Origin: CAJGCS01 sp045589955
Lineage (GTDB): Bacteria > Bacillota_I > Bacilli_A > ML615J-28 > CAG-313
Reading direction: 5' to 3'
Assembly: GCA_045589955.1 (NCBI GenBank)
Contig: JAZNQD010000060.1
Span: 1-21,470 of the forward strand
DNA: 21,470 nucleotides
This document shows positions 1-6,622 of this stretch, in pieces. Both the position numbers and the translations under genes were made by a program. The notes below the pieces were generated by a model. It worked only from the letters and a program-made list of their open reading frames with translations. It ran no database searches and was not told the origin of the DNA. Each line of letters opens with the position of its first letter. Within the stretch, counting starts at the first letter, position 1.

Positions 1-99
1 TTTTGTTAGTAAAAAAGCAACATTTATACGAATTTTTTTAAAAGTATTTACTCTATTTTTATAAAGTTTTTTTGTTCGATGCACTAAGGTTAAGGTTAA

Positions 100-384
100 T
101 TATCTTTTTATACTATTTCTATTAATCTTCCTTCTACATCCATAAGGATTATAAATGCAGAAAAATTACATTTATGTATAAATCATCCTAAATATATAGT
201 ATTGTTTTTAGTTAAAGATCATAAGTTACGTAGTAAACACATGTGTCAGTACTACGAAATGTTTCACAACGCAACTTTTAGTAGTATAATATTTCTTAAT
301 TATACTAAAAGTTTCTTAATTAGTATTCATATATTTAAAATTGCTGCATATAATAATATAAATTCATTTATTAATATTATGTAA
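100..384 (+). pseudogene. Decayed fragment of an unidentified gene (copy A)
   Basis: The plus frame is open from about 100 to the TAA at 382-384. It has no convincing ribosome binding site and its only ATGs are internal. Codons from about 214 onward encode a [KR][DE]HKLRSKHMC peptide followed by QYYEM. The same peptide, in the same frame, is encoded at 2277-2411 with synonymous third-base differences after a 27-bp identical core. That suggests two broken copies of one coding gene and not a noncoding repeat. I do not recognise the family. The rest of 1-492 holds AT-rich sequence, an 11-bp inverted repeat (273-283 / 303-313) and the promoter of the next gene. Confidence 0.3.
220..246 (+). repeat. 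27-bp direct repeat, left copy (flanks ATPase 1 segment)
   Basis: These 27 bases recur identically at 2298-2324 in direct orientation, with the palindrome ACACATGTGT inside. Weaker similarity continues for about 15 bases on each side. The two copies bracket the plus-strand ATPase, its terminator and the ATPase stub. Confidence 0.8.
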
Positions 385-409
385 TACACAAAAATAATAA
401 CTTAAAAAC

Positions 410-438
410 TTGTTTATTTTTAATGAACATGATATAAT
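410..438 (+). promoter_or_regulatory. Promoter of DUF4143 ATPase 1
   Basis: A -35 box TTGTTT (410-415), a 17-bp spacer and a perfect TATAAT (433-438) lie 55 bp before the ATG. This is the only plus-strand promoter I can support in the window. Confidence 0.75.
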
Positions 439-492
439 ATATTTAGCAAAATTGTGTATTGCTATATTTTCACTAAATACAAGGAGGTTTAT

Positions 493-1749
493 ATGGAAAT
501 CAAAAGAGATGTGTATTTAAATAAATTAATATTAAGAATGCATAATAAAATGATCAAAGTAATAACTGGTATTAGAAGATGTGGAAAATCATATTTACTA
601 TTTAATTTATTTTACGATTATTTAATTTCACAAGGAATAGATAATTCACATATTATAAAAATAGCATTAGATGACATTGCTAATAAAAAATATCGTAATC
701 CTGAAGAATTATATAATTTTATTAAAGAGCAAATTACAGATAGTAATATGTATTATGTTCTTCTTGATGAAGTTCAACTGGTTTCTGAATTTGAAGATGT
801 TTTAAATGGACTGCTTCATATCAGTAACGTGGATACATATGTTACTGGAAGTAATGCCAAATTTTTATCTAAAGATATCATTACAGAGTTTAGAGGTAGA
901 GGTGATCAAATACATGTGCTTCCTTTATCGTTTTCTGAATATTTATCTGTATATAATGGAGACAAGTATTCTGCCTTTAATGAATACTTAACATATGGCG
1001 GACTTCCTTTTGTTACTAGTTTATCTACCCACGAACAAAAAACAAATTATTTAACTAATCTTTTTGAAGAAATATATATTAAGGATATTATCAACAGATA
1101 TAATATACACAGCACAGATGAATTTAAAGAATTAATTAATATTTTAGCATCATCAATAGGCTCTTTAACTAACCCAACAAAGTTAGAAAAAGTGTTTAAA
1201 AGTGTTAAGCATTTATCAATTTCAGCAAATACAATTTCAACATTTATTGAATATCTTGAAGATGCATTTATTATTTATAAAACACAAAGATATGATATTA
1301 AAGGGAAATCTCACATAGATTCACCATTTAAATATTATTTTTCTGATTTAGGTTTGCGTAATGCAAGACTTAATTTTAGGCAATTAGAAGAAACTCACAT
1401 TTTAGAAAATATTATTTATAATGAATTATTATACCGAGGATATAATGTAGACGTTGGAGTTGTATCAACTTATGCGCAATCGAAGGATGATTCATCTCGC
1501 TCAAAAAAATATTTAGAAGTTGATTTTGTTTGTAATTTAGCTGATAAAAGAATTTATATTCAATCAGCACTTGCTCTTCCTACAGAAGAAAAAGTAAAAC
1601 AAGAACAAAATTCGCTTATGAATATTAATGACTCATTTAAAAAAATTATTATTTCAAAAGATTGTCCTATAACTCATTATAATGAAAACGGCATTTTATT
1701 CATGAATTTATTTGATTTTTTATTAAATATTGATAGTTTAAATAAATAA
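493..1749 (+). CDS. AAA-type ATPase with C-terminal DUF4143 domain (ATPase 1)
   Basis: This 418-residue protein belongs to the bacterial/archaeal ATPase family with an AAA_14 NTPase domain followed by DUF4143. Walker A is GIRRCGKS (residues 26-33) and Walker B is YVLLDE (88-93). A TGSNAKFL segment near 118 follows as the sensor-like strand. The C-terminal part carries LEVDF, then IYIQSA, where a PD-(D/E)XK nuclease would have E-x-K; the nuclease-like fold therefore looks inactive here, a common state in this subfamily. The ATG at 493 is chosen over the in-frame ATG at 454 because AAGGAGG sits at 481-487. The gene stands alone with its own promoter and terminator. The cellular role of the family is not established, and such genes are often multicopy and mobile, as here. 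Confidence 0.9.
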   Translation: MEIKRDVYLNKLILRMHNKMIKVITGIRRCGKSYLLFNLFYDYLISQGIDNSHIIKIALDDIANKKYRNPEELYNFIKEQITDSNMYYVLLDEVQLVSEFEDVLNGLLHISNVDTYVTGSNAKFLSKDIITEFRGRGDQIHVLPLSFSEYLSVYNGDKYSAFNEYLTYGGLPFVTSLSTHEQKTNYLTNLFEEIYIKDIINRYNIHSTDEFKELINILASSIGSLTNPTKLEKVFKSVKHLSISANTISTFIEYLEDAFIIYKTQRYDIKGKSHIDSPFKYYFSDLGLRNARLNFRQLEETHILENIIYNELLYRGYNVDVGVVSTYAQSKDDSSRSKKYLEVDFVCNLADKRIYIQSALALPTEEKVKQEQNSLMNINDSFKKIIISKDCPITHYNENGILFMNLFDFLLNIDSLNK

Positions 1750-1759
1750 AAACAAAAAC

Positions 1760-1816
1760 AGCTATATACCGTATTGCTAGACTAATTGTCTAGCAGAATG
1801 GTTATATAGCTTTTTT
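1760..1816 (+). terminator. Rho-independent terminator after ATPase 1 (possibly bidirectional)
   Basis: The outer stem AGCTATATA/TATATAGCT and the inner perfect 8-bp stem TGCTAGAC/GTCTAGCA with loop TAATT are followed by TTTTTT. On the minus strand the flank is also T-rich, so it could also stop transcription coming from the ATPase stub at 1989. Confidence 0.85.
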
Positions 1817-1926
1817 ATATGATAAAACAAAATACACTGTACTACTTTTTTGCTTTTTATAAAACTGGTACTAAATAACGGTATATATTGATGTTTTTTT
1901 GAATTCTATCAATTTTTTTATTTTAG

Positions 1927-1989
1927 TCACCCGTAAGTTAATGGTTCGTGCCAAGAAATAATGTCATTATAAATTTTTCTTTCAAACAT
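1927..1989 (-). pseudogene. 20-codon stub of a DUF4143-family ATPase (ATPase 3 remnant)
   Basis: A perfect ribosome binding site (GAGGTGAG) precedes an ATG at 1989 and a reading frame starting MFERKIYNDIISW. It runs into TGA after 20 codons, at 1927-1929. The peptide resembles the N-terminus of the intact ATPase at 2472-3827 (MLFRKAYKDIKKW), which precedes the Walker A loop in that family. Everything from Walker A onward is missing. About 110 bp of AT-rich sequence separates the stop from the terminator of ATPase 1. It looks like the 5' end of a deleted gene. A functional micropeptide cannot be excluded, because promoter and RBS are intact. Confidence 0.6.
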
Positions 1990-2008
1990 AACTCTCACCT
2001 CTGAATAT

Positions 2009-2037
2009 ATTATACACTTTTTTATAGGGAGTTTTAA
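2009..2037 (-). promoter_or_regulatory. Promoter of the ATPase 3 stub
   Basis: The minus strand has TTAAAA (2037-2032), a 17-bp spacer and a perfect TATAAT (2014-2009), 20 bp before the stub's ATG. One 33-bp repeat unit fills the spacer between the two boxes. Confidence 0.6.
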
Positions 2038-2095
2038 GTAATATGTGCACTTTTTTATAGGGAGTTTTCGACAATGTTTGCACTTTTTTTAAATA
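2015..2095 (-). repeat. 33-bp tandem repeat upstream of ATPase 3 stub
   Basis: A 21-bp block (plus strand CACTTTTTTATAGGG then AGTTTT) starts at 2015 and again, identical, at 2048. A third, partial copy of its first part starts at 2081. The step is exactly 33 bp each time. Between blocks lie 12 bp of less conserved sequence. The first unit lies inside the promoter spacer of the stub and the others just upstream, which is where operators or iterons would sit. Confidence 0.75.
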
Positions 2096-2128
2096 TATTA
2101 TTATAACATTTTTTCCTTAATATTTAAT

Positions 2129-2320
2129 TTAAGAGATTTGTGGTATTTTGCTTAATACATTTGTGGCAATATATTTAAGAAATTTGTGGTATTTATCGAA
2201 GTAAACTTTTCTATTCAAATAATATTTTGCTTTTTTTACAATTTCTTTAAATCTTTTATTATCTCCAATATAATAAACATATTCTAGTTCAAGAGAACAT
2301 AAGTTACGTAGTAAACACAT
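2129..2320 (-). pseudogene. Short unrecognised open frame, probably a gene fragment
   Basis: The frame of up to 63 codons contains a lysine/tyrosine-rich stretch (YYIGDNKRFKEIVKKAKYY...) of plausible protein composition. Its only ATG, at 2320, lies within the 27-bp repeat and has no ribosome binding site. The coding part therefore probably joins foreign sequence near 2300. I do not recognise the family. It may instead be a shadow of the plus-strand fragment at 2277-2411. Confidence 0.25.
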
Positions 2321-2411
2321 GTGTGTATACTATGAGATTTTAAGTTTTGTAGTACCTGTATACCATGTACTTGACAATAAGTTTTTAGTTTTCATTTTTA
2401 ACTTATTTTAA
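2277..2411 (+). pseudogene. Decayed fragment of an unidentified gene (copy B)
   Basis: This frame ends at TAA 2409-2411 and encodes REHKLRSKHMCVYYEI, matching the peptide of copy A near 214-262. Substitutions are conservative (K/R, D/E, M/I) and two are synonymous. It has no start signal and is open only from a stop at 2274. It is probably a 3' scrap of the same gene as copy A. Confidence 0.3.
2298..2324 (+). repeat. 27-bp direct repeat, right copy
   Basis: Identical to 220-246, 2078 bp away and in the same orientation. Confidence 0.8.
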
Positions 2412-2427
2412 TAATATTACATTGAGT

Positions 2428-2461
2428 AAAAAAATGGACTTAAAATACATATTTAAGTCCA
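2428..2461 (-). terminator. Terminator of ATPase 2
   Basis: A perfect 10-bp stem TGGACTTAAA/TTTAAGTCCA has a 7-base loop and on the minus strand is followed by a run of seven T. It lies 10 bp beyond the stop codon. Confidence 0.9.
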
Positions 2462-2471
2462 CCTTTAATTC

Positions 2472-3827
2472 TTACTTTAAAGCACTAATATCAATATTTA
2501 CAATTTGACTTTCTACATCTCTTTTATTTTTAAAAAACATTATTAAATAAATTGGTAAATATATTCTATTATTAATACATTCTATATTACCTTGGCATAA
2601 TGTATATGCTTTATTAATATTGTAAGATTCATTATTTAATAAATTTTCTAATGCTACATGTCTCTTATAATCTTTACCAGACTTTACCTCAATAGGCAGA
2701 ACTTCCGTACCATTTTCAATTATAAAATCTACTTCACCATTTTTTTTACTATTATAAAAAAATAAATTATAATTATGACATTTAAGCTCTTGTGCAACTA
2801 CATTTTCATATATTGAGCCATAATTAACATTTACATCATTATTTAAGATTCTAACCACATTATCACTATATAGATAATGGCATAGTAGTCCTGTATCACA
2901 TAAAAATAATTTAAATAACGTTCTTTCTTTACTAGCAAGTAATGGGTAAATAGGATTATCAACATTATATGTAAATAAACCGATATTACTATTTAATAAC
3001 CACACGAAAGAATCTTCGTATTGATAAAATCTTCCTTTTTTATTTAAGTTTTTTAATATGAATCTTTTATTAGGATTATTTAATTCACTAGGAATTAAAG
3101 AATAAATATCTTTTACTAATAATGTTTTTTCTTTTGTATATTTAGAAATATCAAGTTTATATAATTTATCAATTGATTCATGCAAATGATAAACATCTTG
3201 TAAATTGGAAGTTTCTATAAACTTAGATACCACTTCAGGAAATCCTCCCACAATAGTATATAAGTTAAATAAGTTTATCATTTGTTTATGTACTATATTA
3301 TCAACTGGAATAAGATCTTTAAATTGTTTTTCCAAGTAATTAATAGTATCTCTTGAAACCCCATTTGCAATACAAAATTCTTCAAAATCTAGAGGGTACA
3401 TTTCTAATATATCTAGATAACCAACTGGTAAAGAATCAATATTTTTATAACTAATTCCAAGTAGTGATCCACTAAAAATATATCTATATGAACCTTCTTC
3501 AATTAAAAACTTTACTTTAGTAACAACATCCTCAACTGCTTGAACTTCATCTATGAAGATAATAGTTTTATCTTTTATTAAAGGTTTTGTAGCTAATGCA
3601 CTAATTTTAATTAATAATTCTTTAGCATTATTAATTGTTTCAAATGCTTGCTTAGCTAAATCATTTTCATATAAATTAAATTCAATATACGACTCTGCAT
3701 TTTCCTTTAAAAATTCCCTAATAAGATAAGTTTTACCAATTTGTCTTGCTCCATCAATTAATAAAGCATTTTTATTTGTGGAATCAAACCATTTCTTTAT
3801 ATCTTTATATGCTTTTCTGAATAACAT
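2472..3827 (-). CDS. AAA-type ATPase with DUF4143 / PD-(D/E)XK-like C-terminus (ATPase 2)
   Basis: This 451-residue protein is in the same broad family as ATPase 1 but only distantly similar to it. Walker A is GARQIGKT (26-33) and Walker B is IIFIDE (89-94). An SGSLLGI segment follows near 119. The C-terminal domain has GSIYENVVAQEL (E341), then GEVDF (E365, D367) and IEVK (E380, K382). These are the acidic and lysine positions of a PD-(D/E)XK nuclease, so unlike ATPase 1 the nuclease-type motif looks intact. The start at 3827 has AGAGGTG at good spacing. Promoter and terminator are its own. The 5' region carries three ~33-bp repeat units. The function of the family is unproven; a role in mobile-element biology or defence is inference. 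Confidence 0.9.
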   Translation of the reverse strand: MLFRKAYKDIKKWFDSTNKNALLIDGARQIGKTYLIREFLKENAESYIEFNLYENDLAKQAFETINNAKELLIKISALATKPLIKDKTIIFIDEVQAVEDVVTKVKFLIEEGSYRYIFSGSLLGISYKNIDSLPVGYLDILEMYPLDFEEFCIANGVSRDTINYLEKQFKDLIPVDNIVHKQMINLFNLYTIVGGFPEVVSKFIETSNLQDVYHLHESIDKLYKLDISKYTKEKTLLVKDIYSLIPSELNNPNKRFILKNLNKKGRFYQYEDSFVWLLNSNIGLFTYNVDNPIYPLLASKERTLFKLFLCDTGLLCHYLYSDNVVRILNNDVNVNYGSIYENVVAQELKCHNYNLFFYNSKKNGEVDFIIENGTEVLPIEVKSGKDYKRHVALENLLNNESYNINKAYTLCQGNIECINNRIYLPIYLIMFFKNKRDVESQIVNIDISALK

Positions 3828-3839
3828 GTTATCACCTCT

Positions 3840-3920
3840 TGCATTTTTACAACTTTATTATATCACTAAAATTGCATTTTTACAACTTTATTACAAACTA
3901 AAATTACATTTTTACAACCA
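3840..3920 (-). repeat. ~33-bp tandem repeat in the promoter/leader of ATPase 2
   Basis: On the plus strand the block TGCATTTTTACAACTTTATT begins at 3840 and 3873, and a variant beginning TACATTTTTACAAC is at 3905 (steps 33 and 32). On the minus strand each unit starts with GTTGTAAAAATG. Unit 2 supplies the -35 (TTGTAA), unit 1 lies between the -10 and the RBS, and unit 3 lies upstream of the promoter. Confidence 0.8.
3857..3885 (-). promoter_or_regulatory. Promoter of ATPase 2
   Basis: TTGTAA (3885-3880), a 17-bp spacer and a perfect TATAAT (3862-3857) on the minus strand. The -35 box is part of the repeated block. Confidence 0.75.
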
Positions 3921-4037
3921 TAAAGAACTTTGTTTTTTCCTTTTTCAACCTTATTAAAACACTGATTATTATTAATCATTATATAAGAAATTATATTTTA
4001 TATGTAAATTTTCATAATATATCAAATATAAAGTTAT

Positions 4038-5132
4038 CTACTTTTTATAAATTATTCGCCAAGACTCAATAGTAACTGTCGTTGTTTCTTCATGATTAAT
4101 ACCTTCGATTTGATCAATCAATAAGCCAAAACGATTATTTCTTAATTCTGTATGCCAATGTAAATGATCTTGAGTTGTTATATCTCCATTTTCCATTTTT
4201 ACTTTATAGGTAATGCAATAGTTGAAACTATAAGAAACCACTTCTTTTCCAACATCTTTTAGGGTAATTGTTCCACTAACTAAGTCTAAATAAGAAGCTT
4301 CTGTTGATTGCTCTACAGTATATTTTATTTCAAAGAAATCATTTGGATTAGCTCCATATTTTGCATAATAAATTTCATATTGATTTGATGTAGAATAAAT
4401 AAGTTCTTGATTAGTTATATATTCATTTATATTATTGGTGTAATAATGATCATCTAATTCAATTCGAAAAATATCAAAAACAGTTTTGTTATTTTCTTCA
4501 TAAAATTGAATCATATGGATATCTCTTGAACCTAAATATGTGATGATTGTTGGCTTATCAAAACAATAATATAAACCTTTGATACTTATTTCATCATTAT
4601 ACATTTTCTTAAAATATGCTCTTAGCCAGTCCATCGTAATTTCATCCATAAAACGTGTATTAATCTTTGAAGGATGTAAATCATATGGGTAATCACTAGA
4701 ACCAATTGTATCTTCAATCTTCTTATTTTTATTAATATTTGTATTATAGTATATAAACTTAGCGTTATTATCTTCATCAATTCCTAAAGCAACATAGCAA
4801 GCAAAGTATCTAAACATCCCTTGGATGTCATGGCCACCATTTTTCCCCGCAAATGATGTTAAAGCAACTTCAACATTATTAGGATTAACTAAATTATTAA
4901 GAATTCCACAACAATCAAAGTTATCATAACTAAATTCTTCTTTTTCATAATCTTTCTTATTAACTCGTACACCTGTATAATAAAATCTCTTAATATTATA
5001 TTTTTCTTTGGCAACTTCTAAAACTTCTTCTTCAGAATATTCAACCATATCCGGAAATTTAGTTGTTTCAAAACATGAAGTCAAAGTTAAACAAAAGAAT
5101 GTTGTTAAAAAGGCAATTAATATTTTCTTCAT
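4038..5132 (-). CDS. Putative secreted lipoprotein, family not recognised
   Basis: This 364-residue protein starts MKKILIAFLTTFFCLTLTSC. That is a lysine n-region, a hydrophobic core and a lipobox (LTSC) with Cys20 as the lipidation site, so it should be a membrane-anchored surface lipoprotein processed by signal peptidase II. The mature part is acidic and rich in Tyr, Asn and Asp, and ends with a beta-rich stretch. No catalytic motif or named domain was recognised. GGAGG lies 6 bases before the ATG. It is a single-gene unit: a terminator of the upstream operon lies at 5226-5254 and a promoter near 5165. No clear terminator was seen in 3921-4037, which is otherwise AT-rich with no gene. Confidence 0.75.
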   Translation of the reverse strand: MKKILIAFLTTFFCLTLTSCFETTKFPDMVEYSEEEVLEVAKEKYNIKRFYYTGVRVNKKDYEKEEFSYDNFDCCGILNNLVNPNNVEVALTSFAGKNGGHDIQGMFRYFACYVALGIDEDNNAKFIYYNTNINKNKKIEDTIGSSDYPYDLHPSKINTRFMDEITMDWLRAYFKKMYNDEISIKGLYYCFDKPTIITYLGSRDIHMIQFYEENNKTVFDIFRIELDDHYYTNNINEYITNQELIYSTSNQYEIYYAKYGANPNDFFEIKYTVEQSTEASYLDLVSGTITLKDVGKEVVSYSFNYCITYKVKMENGDITTQDHLHWHTELRNNRFGLLIDQIEGINHEETTTVTIESWRIIYKK

Positions 5133-5164
5133 AGGTTCCTCCGATTTATTATTTTCTTACTTAA

Positions 5165-5193
5165 ATTATACTATATTAATTTAATTTTTGCAC
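5165..5193 (-). promoter_or_regulatory. Likely promoter of the lipoprotein gene
   Basis: A perfect TATAAT on the minus strand (5170-5165) lies 33 bp before the ATG. The -35 region (GTGCAA at 17 bp) is poor, so only the -10 is well supported. Confidence 0.5.
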
Positions 5194-5225
5194 GAGAATT
5201 TAATCCCTTTATAAGAGAATATGAT

Positions 5226-5254
5226 AAAAAGAATCTAACCCGTAGGTTAGATTC
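5226..5254 (-). terminator. Terminator of the pyk-oadB-oadG operon
   Basis: A perfect 10-bp stem GAATCTAACC/GGTTAGATTC has a 4-base loop, followed on the minus strand by TTTTT. The stem directly abuts the stop codon of the small gene at 5255. Confidence 0.95.
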
Positions 5255-5449
5255 TTATTTTGCTTTTTTCTTTGATTCAATCTTATTAATAATAAGGTTT
5301 AATAACATAACAACAACCATGATAATACCTAAAGCAAGGAAGATAGCTAACATTCCTTTCCAGAAGATATCTAAGGCATCAATAACACGATAATAAGTAT
5401 TTCTAACAATTCCCCAAGTTATTTGGAATGCGGCAACGATTTTATCCAT
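5255..5449 (-). CDS. Small single-pass membrane protein, OadG-like gamma subunit
   Basis: This 64-residue protein has one strong transmembrane segment (about residues 32-54, GMLAIFLALGIIMVVVML) and a lysine-rich C-terminus. Length, topology and position directly after the beta subunit fit the gamma subunit of an Na+-translocating decarboxylase, which anchors and assembles the complex. The sequence is too short for independent proof. Its ribosome binding site GGAGG overlaps the stop codon (TAG) of oadB, 10 bp before the ATG, suggesting translational coupling. It is the last gene of the operon. Confidence 0.65.
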   Translation of the reverse strand: MDKIVAAFQITWGIVRNTYYRVIDALDIFWKGMLAIFLALGIIMVVVMLLNLIINKIESKKKAK

Positions 5450-5459
5450 ATCTTACCTC

Positions 5460-6605
5460 CTACCCTAATAATCCTGGAACAATACTTAATAATACACCAC
5501 CAGCAACAACTGATGCAATTTGACCAGCAACGTTTGCGCCTGCAGCATGCATTAATAAGTGGTTAGATGGATCTGCTTCTAAGCCGACTTTTTGAACAAC
5601 ACGGCTTGCCATAGGGAAGGCAGAAATACCAGCAGCACCAACTAAAGGATTGATCTTTTTCTTACTAAATAAGTTAAGGAATTTAGCAAACATAATTCCA
5701 CCGAATGTATCAAATACGAAGGCAGCTAAACCTAAACCCATAATTAAGATTGTATTCCAACTTAAGAAATCTTTAGCTTGCATACTAAATGAAATAGTAA
5801 TACCTAAAAGTAAAGTAATTAAGTTTGATAAGTGATTGCTTGCTTCTTCTTTTAAAGAATCAAGAACACCACATTCTCTTAATAAGTTACCAAACATTAA
5901 GAAACCAACTAAAGAAACTGATGCTGGAGCAACTAAACCAGCAATTACGGTAACTGCAATCGGGAAGATAATTCTTGTTGTTTTAGAAACTGATGCAGGT
6001 TTATATTCCATTCTAATTTGACGTTCTTTTTTAGTTGTACAAAGTTTCATTACGATTGGTTGAATAATTGGAACAAGTGCCATATATGAGTATGCTGCAA
6101 CAGCAATAGCACCAGTATAACTACTCTTAAGAACTTGTGATACAAGAATTGATGTTGGTCCATCGGCTGCACCAATAATACCAATACTTGCAGAGTCAGC
6201 TAAATTAAATCCAAGTAATCTTGCAAAAACAATTGTCACAAAAATACCAACTTGGGCAGCAGCACCAAATAACATTAGTTTAGGGTTTGATAGAATAGGA
6301 CCAAAGTCCATCATCGCCCCGATACCAATAAATAATATTAAAGGTAAGGCTTCACTAGCTTCAATACCTATTTCAAATAACCATTCAATAATCCCATTTT
6401 GTTCTACTACACCTGCAATCATTTGGTTTAAAGCACCAGATAGAGGAATATTTACTAATATTGCCCCAAAGCCCATTGGTAATAATAGGGCTGGTTCTAA
6501 GCCTTTTTTAATTGCCAGGAAAATTAATACACAACCAATTAGCATCATGACAATGCGTCCCGGTTCGTCAATTAAACCTCTTATACCATCTAATAAGTAA
6601 TCCAT
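5460..6605 (-). CDS. oadB: Na+-translocating decarboxylase beta subunit (OadB/GcdB/MmdB family)
   Basis: This 381-residue polytopic membrane protein is the ion-pumping beta subunit of biotin-dependent decarboxylases. It couples decarboxylation of carboxybiotin to Na+ export. GIIGAADGPTSI holds the essential aspartate (D148, equivalent to Klebsiella OadB D203). NPLVG...S...R gives N319, G323, S328 and R335, with exactly the spacing of Klebsiella N373/G377/S382/R389. MDFGPILSNP and the C-terminal HAAGANVAGQIASVVAGG are also family signatures. The substrate (oxaloacetate, methylmalonyl-CoA or glutaconyl-CoA) cannot be told from the beta subunit. No carboxyltransferase (alpha) or biotin carrier is in the window. 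AAAGGAG precedes the ATG, 17 bp after pyk. Confidence 0.93.
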   Translation of the reverse strand: MDYLLDGIRGLIDEPGRIVMMLIGCVLIFLAIKKGLEPALLLPMGFGAILVNIPLSGALNQMIAGVVEQNGIIEWLFEIGIEASEALPLILFIGIGAMMDFGPILSNPKLMLFGAAAQVGIFVTIVFARLLGFNLADSASIGIIGAADGPTSILVSQVLKSSYTGAIAVAAYSYMALVPIIQPIVMKLCTTKKERQIRMEYKPASVSKTTRIIFPIAVTVIAGLVAPASVSLVGFLMFGNLLRECGVLDSLKEEASNHLSNLITLLLGITISFSMQAKDFLSWNTILIMGLGLAAFVFDTFGGIMFAKFLNLFSKKKINPLVGAAGISAFPMASRVVQKVGLEADPSNHLLMHAAGANVAGQIASVVAGGVLLSIVPGLLG

Positions 6606-6622
6606 ATCTTACTCCTTTAAAA

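Noticed and set aside
2015..2095. Short CRISPR-like array (33-bp period)
   Set aside because: Inter-block sequence is only 12 bp, there are no cas genes, and the blocks sit in a promoter. Iteron or operator repeats fit better.
2371..2400. TTGACA at about 2371 as a plus-strand promoter
   Set aside because: No -10 box at 16-18 bp and no gene downstream on that strand.
5650..6021. Plus-strand open frames opposite oadB, and similar ones opposite pyk, the P-type ATPase and the RHS gene
   Set aside because: They have no ribosome binding sites, are antisense to well-supported conserved genes, and have compositions typical of shadow frames.
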